From Dickeya undicola (GTDB taxonomy: Bacteria > Pseudomonadota > Gammaproteobacteria > Enterobacterales > Enterobacteriaceae): a DNA stretch of 64,000 bases. Positions 20,543 through 32,823 of this stretch are shown here, piece after piece. Location: positions 1 to 64,000 of the forward strand of contig NZ_JSYG01000032.1 in assembly GCF_000784735.1 (NCBI RefSeq). Direction: 5' to 3'. The number at the start of each line of letters is the position of its first letter. Position 1 is the first letter of the stretch. The notes below the pieces were generated by a model that ran no database searches, was not told the origin of the DNA, and saw nothing but the letters and a program-made list of their open reading frames with translations. The translations under genes and the position numbers were made by a program.

Positions 20543-21829
20543 ATGGCTGATAAAAAAGCAACGCTTACTATAGACGGTAAAGAGTCTATTGAGCTAAATG
20601 TCCTATCTGGTACGCTTGGCAACGACGAAATTGATATTCGTAGCCTCGGTTCTAAAGGTTATTTCACGTTTGACCCCGGTTTTACCTCTACCGCATCTTG
20701 TGAATCCAAAATCACTTATATTGACGGCGATGTGGGCGTACTGCTGCACCGTGGCTACCCTATCGCGCAGCTGGCGGAAAAATCCAACTATCTGGAAGTC
20801 TGTTATATCCTGCTGTTTGGCGAAGCGCCGACGCAGGAACAATACGACACTTTCAAGACTACCGTTACCCGCCACACCATGATTCACGAGCAGATCACCC
20901 GCCTGTTCCACGGTTTTCGCCGTGATTCCCACCCCATGGCGGTGTTGTGCGGCGTGACGGGTGCGCTGGCGGCGTTCTACCATGACTCGCTGGACATCAG
21001 TAACGAGCGTCACCGCGAAATCGCGGCCTACCGCCTGCTGTCGAAAATGCCGACTGTGGCGGCCATGTGCTACAAATACTCCATCGGCCAGCCGTTCGTG
21101 TATCCGCGTAACGACCTGTCCTATGCGGGTAACTTCCTGCACATGATGTTCGCTACGCCGTGCGAAGAATATGTCGTCAATCCGGTGCTGGAACGCGCCA
21201 TGGACCGCATCCTGATCCTTCATGCTGATCATGAGCAGAACGCGTCTACGTCCACCGTGCGTACTGCTGGCTCTTCCGGTGCAAACCCGTTCGCCTGTAT
21301 CGCCGCGGGCATCGCTTCGCTGTGGGGACCGGCACACGGCGGTGCCAACGAAGCCTGTCTGCGTATGCTGGAAGAAATCAGCTCCGTCGAGCATATTCCG
21401 GCCTTCATCAAACGCGCCAAGGACAAGAACGATTCGTTCCGCCTGATGGGCTTTGGTCACCGCGTATACAAGAATTACGACCCGCGCGCCACCGTGATGC
21501 GCCAGACTTGTCATGAAGTGCTGAAAGAACTGGGCACCAAGGATGACCTGCTGGAAGTGGCGATGGAGCTGGAAAACATCGCGCTGAACGACCCGTACTT
21601 CATTGAGCGCAAACTCTATCCGAACGTGGACTTTTACTCTGGCATCATCCTGAAAGCCATGGGCATTCCATCTACCATGTTCACAGTGATTTTCGCGATG
21701 GCCCGTACCGTCGGCTGGATCGCTCACTGGAGCGAAATGCACGGCGAAGGTCTGAAGATCGCCCGTCCGCGCCAGCTGTACACCGGCCACGACGAACGTG
21801 ATTTCGAACCGTTAATCACCAAACGCTAA
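20543..21829 (+). CDS. gltA: Citrate synthase (type II)
   Basis: Condenses acetyl-CoA and oxaloacetate, the first TCA-cycle step. At 428 aa it is the hexameric, NADH-sensitive Gram-negative type. The active-site region has His and Asp in the conserved blocks [21 protein letters not shown] and [11 protein letters not shown] good AAGGAGACTG ribosome-binding site precedes ATG. It is monocistronic with its own terminator. Confidence 0.98.
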   Translation: MADKKATLTIDGKESIELNVLSGTLGNDEIDIRSLGSKGYFTFDPGFTSTASCESKITYIDGDVGVLLHRGYPIAQLAEKSNYLEVCYILLFGEAPTQEQYDTFKTTVTRHTMIHEQITRLFHGFRRDSHPMAVLCGVTGALAAFYHDSLDISNERHREIAAYRLLSKMPTVAAMCYKYSIGQPFVYPRNDLSYAGNFLHMMFATPCEEYVVNPVLERAMDRILILHADHEQNASTSTVRTAGSSGANPFACIAAGIASLWGPAHGGANEACLRMLEEISSVEHIPAFIKRAKDKNDSFRLMGFGHRVYKNYDPRATVMRQTCHEVLKELGTKDDLLEVAMELENIALNDPYFIERKLYPNVDFYSGIILKAMGIPSTMFTVIFAMARTVGWIAHWSEMHGEGLKIARPRQLYTGHDERDFEPLITKR

Positions 21830-21852
21830 TACCATTACGGTGAGTCAATCAA

Positions 21853-21877
21853 GGTCGGGCATCTAGCCCGGCCTTTT
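21853..21877 (+). terminator. Rho-independent terminator of gltA
   Basis: An 8-bp stem (GGTCGGGC/GCCCGGCC) with a 5-nt loop is followed by TTTT, 23 nt past the gltA stop. Confidence 0.88.
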
Positions 21878-21916
21878 CTATTTTAGGGTATAACGATATT
21901 CAGGTTTTGGCTCTCG

Positions 21917-22654
21917 CTACCGGGCCGTAACCTGTATGCCATACTGGGTGAAGCTTTCTCGCAACCGACGCGCAAAGATCAGCGCGTGGGCATTGTCGCC
22001 ATGCAGACAGACCGTTTCCGCCTGCACCGCGACCCAACTGCCATTGCTGGCGCGAACTCGCTGACGCTGCACCATTTCCAGCGTCTGGGCCAATGCCAGC
22101 TCATCGCTGCTGATCACAGCAGAAGGCTGATCGCGCGGCACCAGCGAGCCATCGGCCTGATAGCTGCGATCGGCAAACACCTCCTGACGCGTCTTCAATC
22201 CAGCCCGCTTACCGGCCCGAATCAGTTCGCTGTTTGCCAACCCGACCAGACACAACGATGGCTCCACCGCCGCTATTGCACGAGCGATGGCATCCGCCAG
22301 CGCGGGATCGCGTGCGGCCTGATTGTAGAGCATACCGTGGGGTTTAACGTGAAACAGGCGAGCCCCTTCAGCCTTAACGATCGCCGCCAGCGCGCCAATC
22401 TGATACACCACCTGCGCATAAACCGTTTCCGGCGGCAGATTCATGACCGAGCGGCCAAAGTTTTCGCGGTCGGGAAAGCTCGGATGCGCACCAATCGCTA
22501 CACCATACTGGATAGCCCAGCGCACTGACTGACGCATCAGGTCAGCATCACCGGCATGAAAGCCGCAGGCGATATTGGCGGAACTGATCAACTGTAATAG
22601 TGCCTCATCGTGCTGACCGCCTTCTCCCAGGTCAGCATTCAAATCAATTACCAT
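21917..22654 (-). CDS. pxpA: 5-oxoprolinase subunit PxpA (LamB/YcsF family)
   Basis: One of three subunits of the ATP-dependent bacterial 5-oxoprolinase that opens pyroglutamate to glutamate. The 245-aa protein begins [12 protein letters not shown], the family start, with CGFHAGD and KPHGMLYN motifs. The start at 22654 overlaps the end of pxpC by 11 nt. An in-frame upstream extension runs inside pxpC and is rejected. Last gene of pxpB-pxpC-pxpA. Confidence 0.95.
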   Translation of the reverse strand: MVIDLNADLGEGGQHDEALLQLISSANIACGFHAGDADLMRQSVRWAIQYGVAIGAHPSFPDRENFGRSVMNLPPETVYAQVVYQIGALAAIVKAEGARLFHVKPHGMLYNQAARDPALADAIARAIAAVEPSLCLVGLANSELIRAGKRAGLKTRQEVFADRSYQADGSLVPRDQPSAVISSDELALAQTLEMVQRQRVRASNGSWVAVQAETVCLHGDNAHALIFARRLRESFTQYGIQVTAR

Positions 22655-23573
22655 GCAGCCTCCAGGCCAACTGCTCCAGATAACGATGTTGCTCCTGCCA
22701 TGCCCGCAACGCGTCATCCGGCGAGCAGCGAATAAAATGGACCGGTTCGCCCAGACGCAACTGCGCCATGTTGTATAGGTCAGCGTCAATCACACAACCG
22801 ATGCGCGGGTAACCCCCGGTCGTTTGAGCATCCGCCATCAATACAATCGGCTTGCCGTTGTGAGGCACCTGAATCACCCCCGGTAGCAGGCCGTGGGACA
22901 GCATTTCCCGATGATTTTCACGTATCAGCGTCGGCCCCAGCAGGCGATAGCCCATACGGTTACTTTGCGGGCTGAGATGCCAGCCGGTACGCCAAAAATT
23001 GTCGCGCGCCGCTTCGCTGAACTCCTGATACTCCGGTCCTGGCAACACACGCACCCGATTGCTGAACAGCAGTTGTTTAACCCCGATAGAACGGCTGGGC
23101 AAACGCCGCGCCTTTCCCAGCGGCAAAACATTGCCGTCCGCCAACGGGCGTCCTTCCAGCCCACCGATTCCCGCCTTCAGGTCGGTACTGCGAGATCCCA
23201 GCACCTCCGGCACATCAATTCCGCCGGAAATCGCCAGATAACTACGCATACCGTTACGTGGCGAACGCAGTCGCAACGTCTGCCCCGGTTTCACCGCAAA
23301 ACACCAGCCGGTCCATAACGTTTTGCCGTCCAGAGTGGCGTGGCAATCAGCCCCGGTCAGCGCAACCCAGCACGGTGTGGTGAAGGTAGCAACCAGTTGC
23401 CCCAGCGTGATTTCCAGCGCCGCGGTGTTCATGTCATTTGCCACCAGCAAATTGGCAAGTTTCAACGCTGGGTTATCCAACGCACCGCACTGGCTGATGC
23501 CCAATTGCCGCCACCCCGGACGCCCGAGATCCTGCACCGTGGTTTGCAACCCTGCCCGGATAATCTTCAGCAT
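22644..23573 (-). CDS. pxpC: 5-oxoprolinase subunit PxpC
   Basis: Protein of 309 aa in the biotin-dependent carboxyltransferase-like family (formerly YbgK). It begins [20 protein letters not shown] and carries the family block GYPRIGCVI. With PxpA and PxpB it makes up 5-oxoprolinase. It overlaps pxpB by 7 nt and pxpA by 11 nt, so the three are translated as one unit. Confidence 0.96.
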   Translation of the reverse strand: MLKIIRAGLQTTVQDLGRPGWRQLGISQCGALDNPALKLANLLVANDMNTAALEITLGQLVATFTTPCWVALTGADCHATLDGKTLWTGWCFAVKPGQTLRLRSPRNGMRSYLAISGGIDVPEVLGSRSTDLKAGIGGLEGRPLADGNVLPLGKARRLPSRSIGVKQLLFSNRVRVLPGPEYQEFSEAARDNFWRTGWHLSPQSNRMGYRLLGPTLIRENHREMLSHGLLPGVIQVPHNGKPIVLMADAQTTGGYPRIGCVIDADLYNMAQLRLGEPVHFIRCSPDDALRAWQEQHRYLEQLAWRLHGN

Positions 23574-24226
23574 ATTCCCTCCCGCTGCGGAACAAAGCGT
23601 ACCTGATCACCCGGCCGCAACAGCGTAGGTGGCGTCTGCGTTGGCTGGAACAGCGCCAGCGAAGTGCGGCCAATCAACTGCCAGCCGCCCGGTGTACTGA
23701 GCGGGTAAACACCGGTCTGGCTGCCGCCAATCCCGACCGAACCGCCGGGCACCAACACCCGAGGTTCAGCGCGTCGCGGTGTGGACAACGCCTCATCCAA
23801 CCCGCCGAGATACGGAAAACCGGGTTGGAAACCGAGGAAGTAGACCACATAACGCCCGGCGGCATGACGCTCCACCACCTGTTGCGCGGTCATGCCGCAA
23901 TGCTCCGCCACCACGTTCAGATCTGGCCCTTGTTCGCCGCCGTAGATCACCGGAATCACCACCTCGCGCTGTGGCACATCGGTCAGCGACTCGCTCTCTT
24001 CCCACCAGCGTTGCAGCCGTTCAATAGCATCCAGCGCCTGCTGACGAGGATGACGGAGCACCACCGTCAGGTTATTCATACCGGGGATGACTTCACTCAC
24101 GTCGTCGTGCCCGGCCAGACGCTCCGCCAGCCCCCAGATTCGTTGCTGGCTTTCCAGTCGCAGCGGTGGCTCCAGTTCCAACACTACCGCTTTCTCACCC
24201 AACAGATAACAGCGTGCACGTTGCAT
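23567..24226 (-). CDS. pxpB: 5-oxoprolinase subunit PxpB
   Basis: Protein of 219 aa (formerly YbgJ, KipI-like family), first gene of the 5-oxoprolinase operon. The conserved block [16 protein letters not shown] followed by [16 protein letters not shown] identifies the family. It lies 69 nt downstream of ybgI. Confidence 0.95.
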   Translation of the reverse strand: MQRARCYLLGEKAVVLELEPPLRLESQQRIWGLAERLAGHDDVSEVIPGMNNLTVVLRHPRQQALDAIERLQRWWEESESLTDVPQREVVIPVIYGGEQGPDLNVVAEHCGMTAQQVVERHAAGRYVVYFLGFQPGFPYLGGLDEALSTPRRAEPRVLVPGGSVGIGGSQTGVYPLSTPGGWQLIGRTSLALFQPTQTPPTLLRPGDQVRFVPQREGIC

Positions 24227-24295
24227 CTTTCCTCCAGCCCGATGTCGGCTTCCTCATCCCACCGCCGTCATGATCGACGGCCTCTAACAGCTCAA

Positions 24296-25039
24296 TTACG
24301 CCGGGTTAGGGATATCAATGAATGTCACGTCAAAGCCATGTTGTGACGCCAGCCATTCGCCCAGTGCGCGGATCCCAGCCCGCTCGGTAGCGTGATGACC
24401 CGCAGCATAGAAATGCAGCCCCATTTCACGGGCGGTGTGGATGGTTTTCTCCGATACCTCGCCGGTGATGAAGGCATCGACGCCAAAGTCAGCCGCCTGA
24501 TCGATAAAGCTCTGCCCGCCGCCGGTACACCAGGCGATACGCCGGATCTGCGCAGGCGCGTTGTCGCCACTATGCAGCACCGGCCGCTCCAGTACCGCTT
24601 CCAGCCGCTGGCGCAAATCGTCGCCGCTGCAAGGTTCGGGCAGTTCGCCGTATGGCAGCAGCGATTCAATCTCGCCCAGCCCCCGGATCCCCAGCATCGC
24701 CGCCAGACGGGCGTTATTACCGACTTCCGGATGCGCGTCCAACGGCAGGTGGTAGCCGTACAGGTTGAGGTCATTTGCCAACAAGGTCTTCAGACGCTGG
24801 CGTTTCATGCCGCGCACTACCGCCGGTTCGTTACGCCAGAAATAGCCGTGATGCACCAGCACCGCGTCAGCCTGCTGCGCCACGGCAGCATCCAGCAATG
24901 CCTGGCAAGCGGTGACGCCGGTGACGATACGCCGCACTTCGCTGCGCCCTTCCACCTGCAACCCGTTGGGCCCGTAGTCCTGAAACGCCGCCACATTGAG
25001 GAAACCGTTGATCAGGCTTTCCAGTTCGGTATTACGCAT
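24296..25039 (-). CDS. ybgI: NIF3-family dinuclear metal protein YbgI
   Basis: Protein of 247 aa in the NIF3 / GTP cyclohydrolase I type 2-like family, with metal-binding histidines in VHHGYFW, GYHLPLDAHPE and AGHHATER. The start ATG 25039 (MRNTELESLING) matches the E. coli length. An upstream in-frame start would run into phrB. The cellular substrate is not settled. It lies 31 nt after phrB. Confidence 0.94.
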   Translation of the reverse strand: MRNTELESLINGFLNVAAFQDYGPNGLQVEGRSEVRRIVTGVTACQALLDAAVAQQADAVLVHHGYFWRNEPAVVRGMKRQRLKTLLANDLNLYGYHLPLDAHPEVGNNARLAAMLGIRGLGEIESLLPYGELPEPCSGDDLRQRLEAVLERPVLHSGDNAPAQIRRIAWCTGGGQSFIDQAADFGVDAFITGEVSEKTIHTAREMGLHFYAAGHHATERAGIRALGEWLASQHGFDVTFIDIPNPA

Positions 25040-25070
25040 AGCTTGTGCTCCTTTCTGTCTTGAGTGGCGA

Positions 25071-26501
25071 TCATGCCGTTTCGCCGCTTTTCGCGGCTTC
25101 AAATGCCGCCAGCGTGCGTGCGCGTGCCTGTTTGTGATCAACCATCGGCAAGGGATAGTCGATACGCTGCTGCTGGCGTACAGCCCAATCGTGGGGCTGA
25201 TGAACGGCCTTGCCCGGAACCTGCGCCAGCTCCGGCACCCAGCGCCGGATAAACACGCCTTCCGGGTCGAAGCGCTCGCCCTGCGTCGTCGGGTTGAAAA
25301 TACGAAAATAAGGCGCGGCGTCGGTGCCGGTGGATGCCGCCCACTGCCAACCGCCGTTATTGGCGGCCAAATCGCCGTCCAGCAGTTGGCTCATGAAGTA
25401 ACGCTCGCCTTCACGCCAGTCGATCAGCAGATCTTTCACCAAAAAACTGGCGCAAATCATCCGTAACCGGTTGTGCATCCAGCCAGTCTGGTTCAACTGA
25501 CGCATCGCCGCATCAACGATAGGATAACCGGTCATCCCCCGTTGCCACGCTGCCAGTTCGTCTGGCGCGTGGCGCCATGCCACCCGCCGCGTCCAACCGA
25601 TAAACGGCTGGTGTTTGCACAACGCCGGGCTGAACACCAGCAGATGGCGGTAAAACTCGCGCCACACCAGCTCATTGAACCAGGTAAATGCACCACTTTC
25701 TGGCCGGACCAGCCAGTCCGGATGTTCCATCGTTAAACGATTGAAACACTGACGCGGCGACAGTACCCCCAACGCCAGATACGGCGATAGCTTGCTGGTA
25801 GCGGCCAGCGCCGGTAGATCGCGCTGCTCATGATAAAACATCACTTGCTCACGGCAAAACTGGCGCAGGCGCTGCAAGGCCGCCGACTCGCCAGCCGGAA
25901 AATCGGCATCAACGTCGGTTTGCGGATAGTCGAACGGTGCCAGCGACGCCAGAACGATGTCGCCCTGTTGGCGCGCAGTCGGCGCAGGCACCGAACCGAC
26001 ATCGCCTTGTTGCAGCCGTTTGAGAAAAGCAGTGCGAAATGGCGTAAACACCTTGTACATATCGCCAGCGCCAGTGACTACGCTACCGGGCGGCAATAGC
26101 AGGCTGTCGTCAAATCCCCGGCATTCAGTGACACCGGTTAGCGCCAGTTCCAGTTGCTGATCACGTTGACGCTCATTCCATTCATATTCGCGGTTGTAAA
26201 ACAGACGCGTCACCTGACGCTCGCGGCAGAAATCAGCCAGCCAGCGAACACTGGCGGCAAAATCATCGCACTGCTGGTAGTGCAGCGGGATGCCTTTCTC
26301 CCGCAGTGCCTGTTGCACACTACGCAGATTGTTTAACAAAAACGCCGCCTGACAGGGAGCCATCTCATGGCTGGCCCACTGTTGTGGCGTGGCGATAAAT
26401 ACCGCCTCAACCCGTGCGTCGGGATCCTGGCAGGCGGCGTGCAACGCCAAATTATCGGTAAGGCGTAAATCGTGACGAAACCAGACCAGATGTGTGGTCA
26501 T
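25071..26501 (-). CDS. phrB: Deoxyribodipyrimidine photolyase
   Basis: Light-driven repair enzyme for cyclobutane pyrimidine dimers, 476 aa. It has an N-terminal alpha/beta antenna-chromophore domain (MTTHLVWFRHDLRLTDN) and a C-terminal helical FAD-binding domain with TGYPIVDAAMRQL, WMHNRLRM and NGGWQWAASTGTDAAPYFRIFNP. This places it in the class I CPD photolyase family. It lies 28 nt after the ybgA-like gene. Confidence 0.98.
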   Translation of the reverse strand: MTTHLVWFRHDLRLTDNLALHAACQDPDARVEAVFIATPQQWASHEMAPCQAAFLLNNLRSVQQALREKGIPLHYQQCDDFAASVRWLADFCRERQVTRLFYNREYEWNERQRDQQLELALTGVTECRGFDDSLLLPPGSVVTGAGDMYKVFTPFRTAFLKRLQQGDVGSVPAPTARQQGDIVLASLAPFDYPQTDVDADFPAGESAALQRLRQFCREQVMFYHEQRDLPALAATSKLSPYLALGVLSPRQCFNRLTMEHPDWLVRPESGAFTWFNELVWREFYRHLLVFSPALCKHQPFIGWTRRVAWRHAPDELAAWQRGMTGYPIVDAAMRQLNQTGWMHNRLRMICASFLVKDLLIDWREGERYFMSQLLDGDLAANNGGWQWAASTGTDAAPYFRIFNPTTQGERFDPEGVFIRRWVPELAQVPGKAVHQPHDWAVRQQQRIDYPLPMVDHKQARARTLAAFEAAKSGETA

Positions 26502-26529
26502 GAACCATCCTTAACGTACGGCGAAAAAA

Positions 26530-27489
26530 TTAGTGTCCATAACGTAACCGCAGCGCCTCCGGGTAAGGGTCAAAATAGCGCTGTTGCGCCAGCCAGGCAT
26601 CCGGGTACTCCGTCATGTAATGACGCAGTAGGGTGAGCGGTGCCAGCAAGGGCTGCATCCCCTGACGATAACGATCGATCAACTGAGTCAGTTCCTGCCG
26701 CTGTCCCGCGGTCAACTGGCGACGAAAATACCCCTGCACATGCATCAGCACATTGGTGTGATTGCGTCGGCTTGCCGGGCGCGACAGCAGCGTCATAAAC
26801 CGCAGCCGGTACTCTGCCGCAAACGCTTCCAGCGAATCCCACTGATCCATCGCTGCAACGAATGGTCCCAGTTTTCGGTATTCCGGCTGCGAATGCGCTA
26901 ACAGCAGCAGCTTGTAGCGGCTATGGAAGCTCATCAACGCACCGCGACTCAACCCGTTCTTCCATAACTGGTTGAATTCATGCAATGCATAAACCCGTGC
27001 GATGAAGTTTTCACGCAGCGCCGGATCATGCAGGCGGCCATCTTCTTCCACCGGCAACCACGGCAGCGTTTCCCTTATTTGTTGGGTAAACAGCCCCACC
27101 CCGCTTTTACGCGCGTTGTTCTGAGCGGCATCATAAATTTTAACCCGCTCCATGCCACAGCTCGGCGATTTGGCGCAGACGATATAACCACATAGGTGCG
27201 CCAGTTCCGCCGCCTTTTCAGTGGAAAACGCGGCCATGTTATCCGTCACATCCAGCCCGGAGCCATTGCTAGCCAGCAGGTGCAGACGCCCGTCGTCCGA
27301 CTTGACCAGCCGCAACGCCGGACGCGGCACCGGCAAACCGATCGCCATCTCTGGGCATACCGGTTCAAAATGGAAATAGGGAGCAAGCTGCTCAACCGCA
27401 AAGGTCAGTCGTTTATGGCCGCCATCAAAGCGTACCGGATTGCCAAGCAGGCAGGCACTGATACCAACGGGAATCAGATCGGCTGTCAT
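26530..27489 (-). CDS. DUF523-DUF1722 fusion protein (YbgA-like)
   Basis: Two-domain protein of 319 aa. The N-terminal part (about 1-150) is a DUF523 (TudS-like) domain with conserved cysteines at 13 (SACLLG), 45 (VCPEM), 105 and 111 (CAKSPSCG). Three such cysteines hold a [4Fe-4S] cluster in characterised thiouracil desulfurases. The C-terminal part (about 190-310) is DUF1722, which alone makes up the 169-aa YbgA of E. coli. It sits upstream of phrB as in E. coli. A desulfurase role is inferred only. Confidence 0.88.
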   Translation of the reverse strand: MTADLIPVGISACLLGNPVRFDGGHKRLTFAVEQLAPYFHFEPVCPEMAIGLPVPRPALRLVKSDDGRLHLLASNGSGLDVTDNMAAFSTEKAAELAHLCGYIVCAKSPSCGMERVKIYDAAQNNARKSGVGLFTQQIRETLPWLPVEEDGRLHDPALRENFIARVYALHEFNQLWKNGLSRGALMSFHSRYKLLLLAHSQPEYRKLGPFVAAMDQWDSLEAFAAEYRLRFMTLLSRPASRRNHTNVLMHVQGYFRRQLTAGQRQELTQLIDRYRQGMQPLLAPLTLLRHYMTEYPDAWLAQQRYFDPYPEALRLRYGH

Positions 27490-27719
27490 GGTGTCCCCTT
27501 TATTAAAAGAGAGTGCTATCTCAATAGCATAGCGGAATTATCCGGCTTTCCCGGCGTATAAACGCCAAAGTCAGCGCATTCGCACCGCGATGACTGGCAA
27601 AATCATAGCAGAGCGCGCTACAGCTACGCAGAGGGAAGCGGTCAGATATTCAGCAAAAGAAACGGAAAAAGAAGACACGAGCAATAACAACGGCATAGGA
27701 AGCGTAGAAAGGAAGAACA

Positions 27720-27732
27720 GCCGCCCTGCGGC
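27720..27732 (-). terminator. Weak hairpin downstream of ybfA
   Basis: A short GCCGC/GCGGC stem with a 3-nt loop lies 22 nt past the ybfA stop. On the minus strand it is followed by a pyrimidine-rich stretch (TGTTCTTCC). The signal is marginal. Confidence 0.3.
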
Positions 27733-27754
27733 TTTCCTGAATGAACGGGTTTAA

Positions 27755-27958
27755 TCAGTAAAAGTAGCCAGCGGCATGTTCCGACTGTTCCAGCCACACC
27801 GGTTTCTCACTGGTCTTTAGCCAAACGCGATGCAGATAGCTGTAAAAACGGGAACGGCCACGCCAGCACAGCATCACCGGTAGTGCCAGAATCCCGACCA
27901 GCACCACACCGATGCGGCGCAGAACCACCCGATACCAAGGATAAACAACATAGGACAT
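27755..27958 (-). CDS. ybfA: DUF2517 family protein YbfA
   Basis: Small protein of 67 aa with one N-terminal hydrophobic helix (about 12-32) and a conserved tail ([17 protein letters not shown]). Family and position, divergent from kdpF, match E. coli YbfA. Function unknown; nearness to kdp is conserved in enterobacteria. A few other small membrane proteins share this layout, but the tail makes the assignment firm. Confidence 0.9.
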   Translation of the reverse strand: MSYVVYPWYRVVLRRIGVVLVGILALPVMLCWRGRSRFYSYLHRVWLKTSEKPVWLEQSEHAAGYFY

Positions 27959-28348
27959 GATTAACGCCTCCTGATAAAACGGTTGACCTCTGATTAAATC
28001 CTACACTCATCGGACCAGATAACAACACGAGAATTAACTATTTTTCCACCAACATCAATAAGTTAAATCATTGTTAATTTTTTGATTCCCAATCGTTACC
28101 GCCAACAAGGCTAAACAACCCCCTGCTGAAATGGGCCGACACGAGCCTTTTTATCCAACACAGCGGTAGCCTAACCGCCGAATATTTCATCATTTTTATA
28201 CTTTTTTTACGCCTGCTTCATGGAAATTTGCACCTTCTTTTTTCCGCTCTGCGTAGCCTGAGCGTCGTAGGAAGAATCCCATTTCCCAGGCGTACCTGAG
28301 AAGGGAAACAACCGGATGATAGCGAGTTAACACCGTTGGAGGTGACCT
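27959..28348. promoter_or_regulatory. ybfA / kdpF divergent control region
   Basis: A 390-bp AT-rich spacer with no coding signal. It contains the KdpE operator at 28193-28210 and a possible kdpF -35 (TTGCAC, 28228-28233). A good ribosome-binding site, GGAGGTGA, precedes the kdpF GTG. Confidence 0.75.
28193..28210 (+). promoter_or_regulatory. KdpE operator
   Basis: The T-rich stretch TTTTTATACTTTTTTTAC is the same as the KdpE-binding element I recall upstream of E. coli kdpFABC, and it lies at a comparable distance upstream of the operon. Confidence 0.8.
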
Positions 28349-28438
28349 GTGAATATTGGCCTGATGGCAGGCGGTATGCTGGTGGTTCTACTGCTGGTTT
28401 ATCTTTTTTATGCATTGCTCAACGCGGAGGAATTCTGA
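28349..28438 (+). CDS. kdpF: K+-transporting ATPase subunit KdpF
   Basis: A 29-aa single-helix membrane peptide that stabilises the KdpABC complex. It starts at GTG behind a GGAGG ribosome-binding site and ends NAEEF, close to the E. coli sequence and of identical length. Its TGA overlaps the kdpA ATG (TGATG). Confidence 0.95.
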   Translation: MNIGLMAGGMLVVLLLVYLFYALLNAEEF

Positions 28439-30123
28439 TGTCCAGCGATGCTTTTTTATTGATCGTCAGCCTGTTTGCGATCCTGCTGGTGCTGGCACAG
28501 CCGCTCGGCCAGTTTATGGCACGGCTGGTGGAAGGTGAAACCGGTTGTATGCGCCGTTACGAACAGGGCGTGGCCCGGCTGTGTGGTTTTTCAACCCGTG
28601 AAATGGGATGGCAACACTACACTGGCGCGATTTTGGTGTTCAACCTGCTGGGTATCGTGCTGCTGTTCCTGATACTGGCGTATCAGGATCATCTGCCACT
28701 GAACCCGCAGCAGATGCCGGGCCTGTCCTGGCATCTGGCGCTCAACACCGCGATAAGCTTTGTGACCAACACCAACTGGCAGGCTTACAGCGGGGAAAAT
28801 ACCCTGAGCTATTTCAGCCAGATGGTCGGGCTGACGGTACAGAACTTCCTGTCTGCCGCCACCGGCATCGCCGTGGCTTTTGTGCTGATGCGCGCCTTCG
28901 CCCGCCGTACCACCCACGACCTGGGCAACGCCTGGCTGGATCTGCTGCGTATCACTCTGTATCTGCTGCTGCCGATTTCTCTGTTGCTCAGCCTGTTCTT
29001 TATTAGCCAAGGCAGTATTCAGAACCTCCTGCCCTATCAGCATGTGACTACGCTGGAAGGCGCATCACAAGTGCTGCCGATGGGGCCACTGGCCTCGCAG
29101 GAAGCCATTAAAATGCTGGGCACCAACGGCGGCGGCTTTTTCGGTGCCAACTCGGCTCATCCGTTCGAAAACCCGAATGCGCTGACCAACTTCGTGCAGT
29201 TGCTGTCCATCCTGCTGATTCCAGCTGCGCTGTGCTTTGCCTTTGGCCGGGTGGTGAATGACCGTCATCAGGGCCATACCCTGCTGTGGGCGATGTCGCT
29301 GATGCTGATCGCCGCCACCGCAGTAGTGATGTACGCCGAAGTCAGTGGCAACCCGCATCTGTTGTCGCTGGGCGCGGACAGCGCACAAAACATGGAAGGC
29401 AAGGAATCCCGTTTCGGCATTCTGACATCAGCCTTTTTTGCCGCCATCACCACCGCCACCTCCTGCGGCGCGGTCAACGCCATGCATGACTCGTTTACCG
29501 CGTTGGGCGGTTTGATCCCCATGTGGCTGATACAGATAGGCGAAGTGATCTTCGGCGGCGTAGGTTCCGGTTTCTACGGCATGATGGTGTTCGTGATGCT
29601 GACCGTGTTTATTGCCGGGCTGATGATCGGCCGAACCCCGGAATACCTCGGTAAGAAAATCGAAGCCTGGGAAATGAAAATGGCGGCGCTGGCGATTCTG
29701 ATCACCCCGGCGTTGGTACTGCTGGGCACCGCGCTGGCGCTCGGTACCGAAGCCGGCCGTGCTGGCATCCTGAACCCCGGCGCGCATGGCTTTAGCGAGG
29801 TGTTGTACGCCTATTCTTCTGCCGCTAACAACAATGGCAGCGCCTTTGGCGGCCTTAGCGTCAACACCCCGTTTTACAACCCGACGCTGGGTATCGCGAT
29901 GCTGCTGGGCCGCTTCTCGTCGCTGATTCCGGTGCTGGCGATCGCCGGTTCACTGGTGGCGAAAAAACGCCAGCCGGAAACCAAAGGATCGTTGTCCACC
30001 CGAGGCCCGCTGTTCATCGGTCTGCTGATCACCATTATTTTGCTGATTAGCGCGCTGAACTTTATTCCTGCCCTGGCACTGGGTCCAGTTGCCGAGCATT
30101 TACAGTCAAGTCTGGTTCACTGA
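28438..30123 (+). CDS. kdpA: K+-transporting ATPase subunit KdpA
   Basis: Potassium-selective channel subunit of 561 aa with about ten transmembrane helices. Selectivity-filter loops typical of the SKT superfamily are visible ([39 protein letters not shown]). The start at 28438 couples it to kdpF; the frame is open 34 codons upstream, but that is kdpF leader DNA. Induced at low K+ via KdpDE. Confidence 0.98.
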   Translation: MSSDAFLLIVSLFAILLVLAQPLGQFMARLVEGETGCMRRYEQGVARLCGFSTREMGWQHYTGAILVFNLLGIVLLFLILAYQDHLPLNPQQMPGLSWHLALNTAISFVTNTNWQAYSGENTLSYFSQMVGLTVQNFLSAATGIAVAFVLMRAFARRTTHDLGNAWLDLLRITLYLLLPISLLLSLFFISQGSIQNLLPYQHVTTLEGASQVLPMGPLASQEAIKMLGTNGGGFFGANSAHPFENPNALTNFVQLLSILLIPAALCFAFGRVVNDRHQGHTLLWAMSLMLIAATAVVMYAEVSGNPHLLSLGADSAQNMEGKESRFGILTSAFFAAITTATSCGAVNAMHDSFTALGGLIPMWLIQIGEVIFGGVGSGFYGMMVFVMLTVFIAGLMIGRTPEYLGKKIEAWEMKMAALAILITPALVLLGTALALGTEAGRAGILNPGAHGFSEVLYAYSSAANNNGSAFGGLSVNTPFYNPTLGIAMLLGRFSSLIPVLAIAGSLVAKKRQPETKGSLSTRGPLFIGLLITIILLISALNFIPALALGPVAEHLQSSLVH

Positions 30124-30137
30124 GCCGGAGAAAGAAG

Positions 30138-32204
<2,067 letters not shown>

Positions 32205-32219
32205 TTAAAGGTAATTATC

Positions 32220-32795
32220 ATGAGTTATGTCCGTTCTTCCCTGGTTTTATTACTGTTGATGACCCTGATCACCGGCGTCGGCTACCCGTTGCTGGTTACC
32301 GCACTGGGGCAATGGCTGTTCCCAGTGCAGGCCAACGGTTCTCTGCTGTACCGGCAAGACGACGTGGTCGGCTCGTCGCTGATTGGGCAAGCCTTCAGCC
32401 GTGACGGCTACTTCCTGAGCCGCCCGTCCGCCACCTCGGACAGCGCCTACAATGCGATGGCGTCCGGCGGCAGCAACCTTGCCGTCAGCAACCCTGCGCT
32501 GGACAAGGCCATCAGTCAGAACGTGGCGGCCTGGCACCAGCGCCGGGGCGACAATGCCCCTGTACCGGTGGAGCTGGTCACCGCCTCGGCCAGCGGCCTG
32601 GACCCGCACATTTCGGTGTCGGCTGCCGATTATCAGGCTGGGCTGGTCGCCAAAGCACGCGGTCTGACGCAGGATCAGGTCGAGCAGTTGATCAATCGCT
32701 ATACGCGCACGCCGTGGCCTGCATTTATCGGAACACCGGTGGTGAATGTCGTAGAATTGAATATGGCGTTAGACCAGCTAAAACCACTACCTTGA
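32220..32795 (+). CDS. kdpC: K+-transporting ATPase subunit KdpC
   Basis: Subunit of 191 aa with one N-terminal membrane helix (about 8-30) and a periplasmic domain containing the family motifs GQAF and VNVVELN. It promotes ATP affinity of KdpFABC. It lies 15 nt after kdpB. Confidence 0.97.
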   Translation: MSYVRSSLVLLLLMTLITGVGYPLLVTALGQWLFPVQANGSLLYRQDDVVGSSLIGQAFSRDGYFLSRPSATSDSAYNAMASGGSNLAVSNPALDKAISQNVAAWHQRRGDNAPVPVELVTASASGLDPHISVSAADYQAGLVAKARGLTQDQVEQLINRYTRTPWPAFIGTPVVNVVELNMALDQLKPLP

Positions 32796-32823
32796 TTAAC
32801 GCGTCACCCGACGAGGAACAGAA

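Noticed and set aside
20603-21790. 395-aa minus-strand ORF opposite gltA
   Set aside because: A shadow of the GC-biased codon use of gltA, His/Arg-rich, with no family features.
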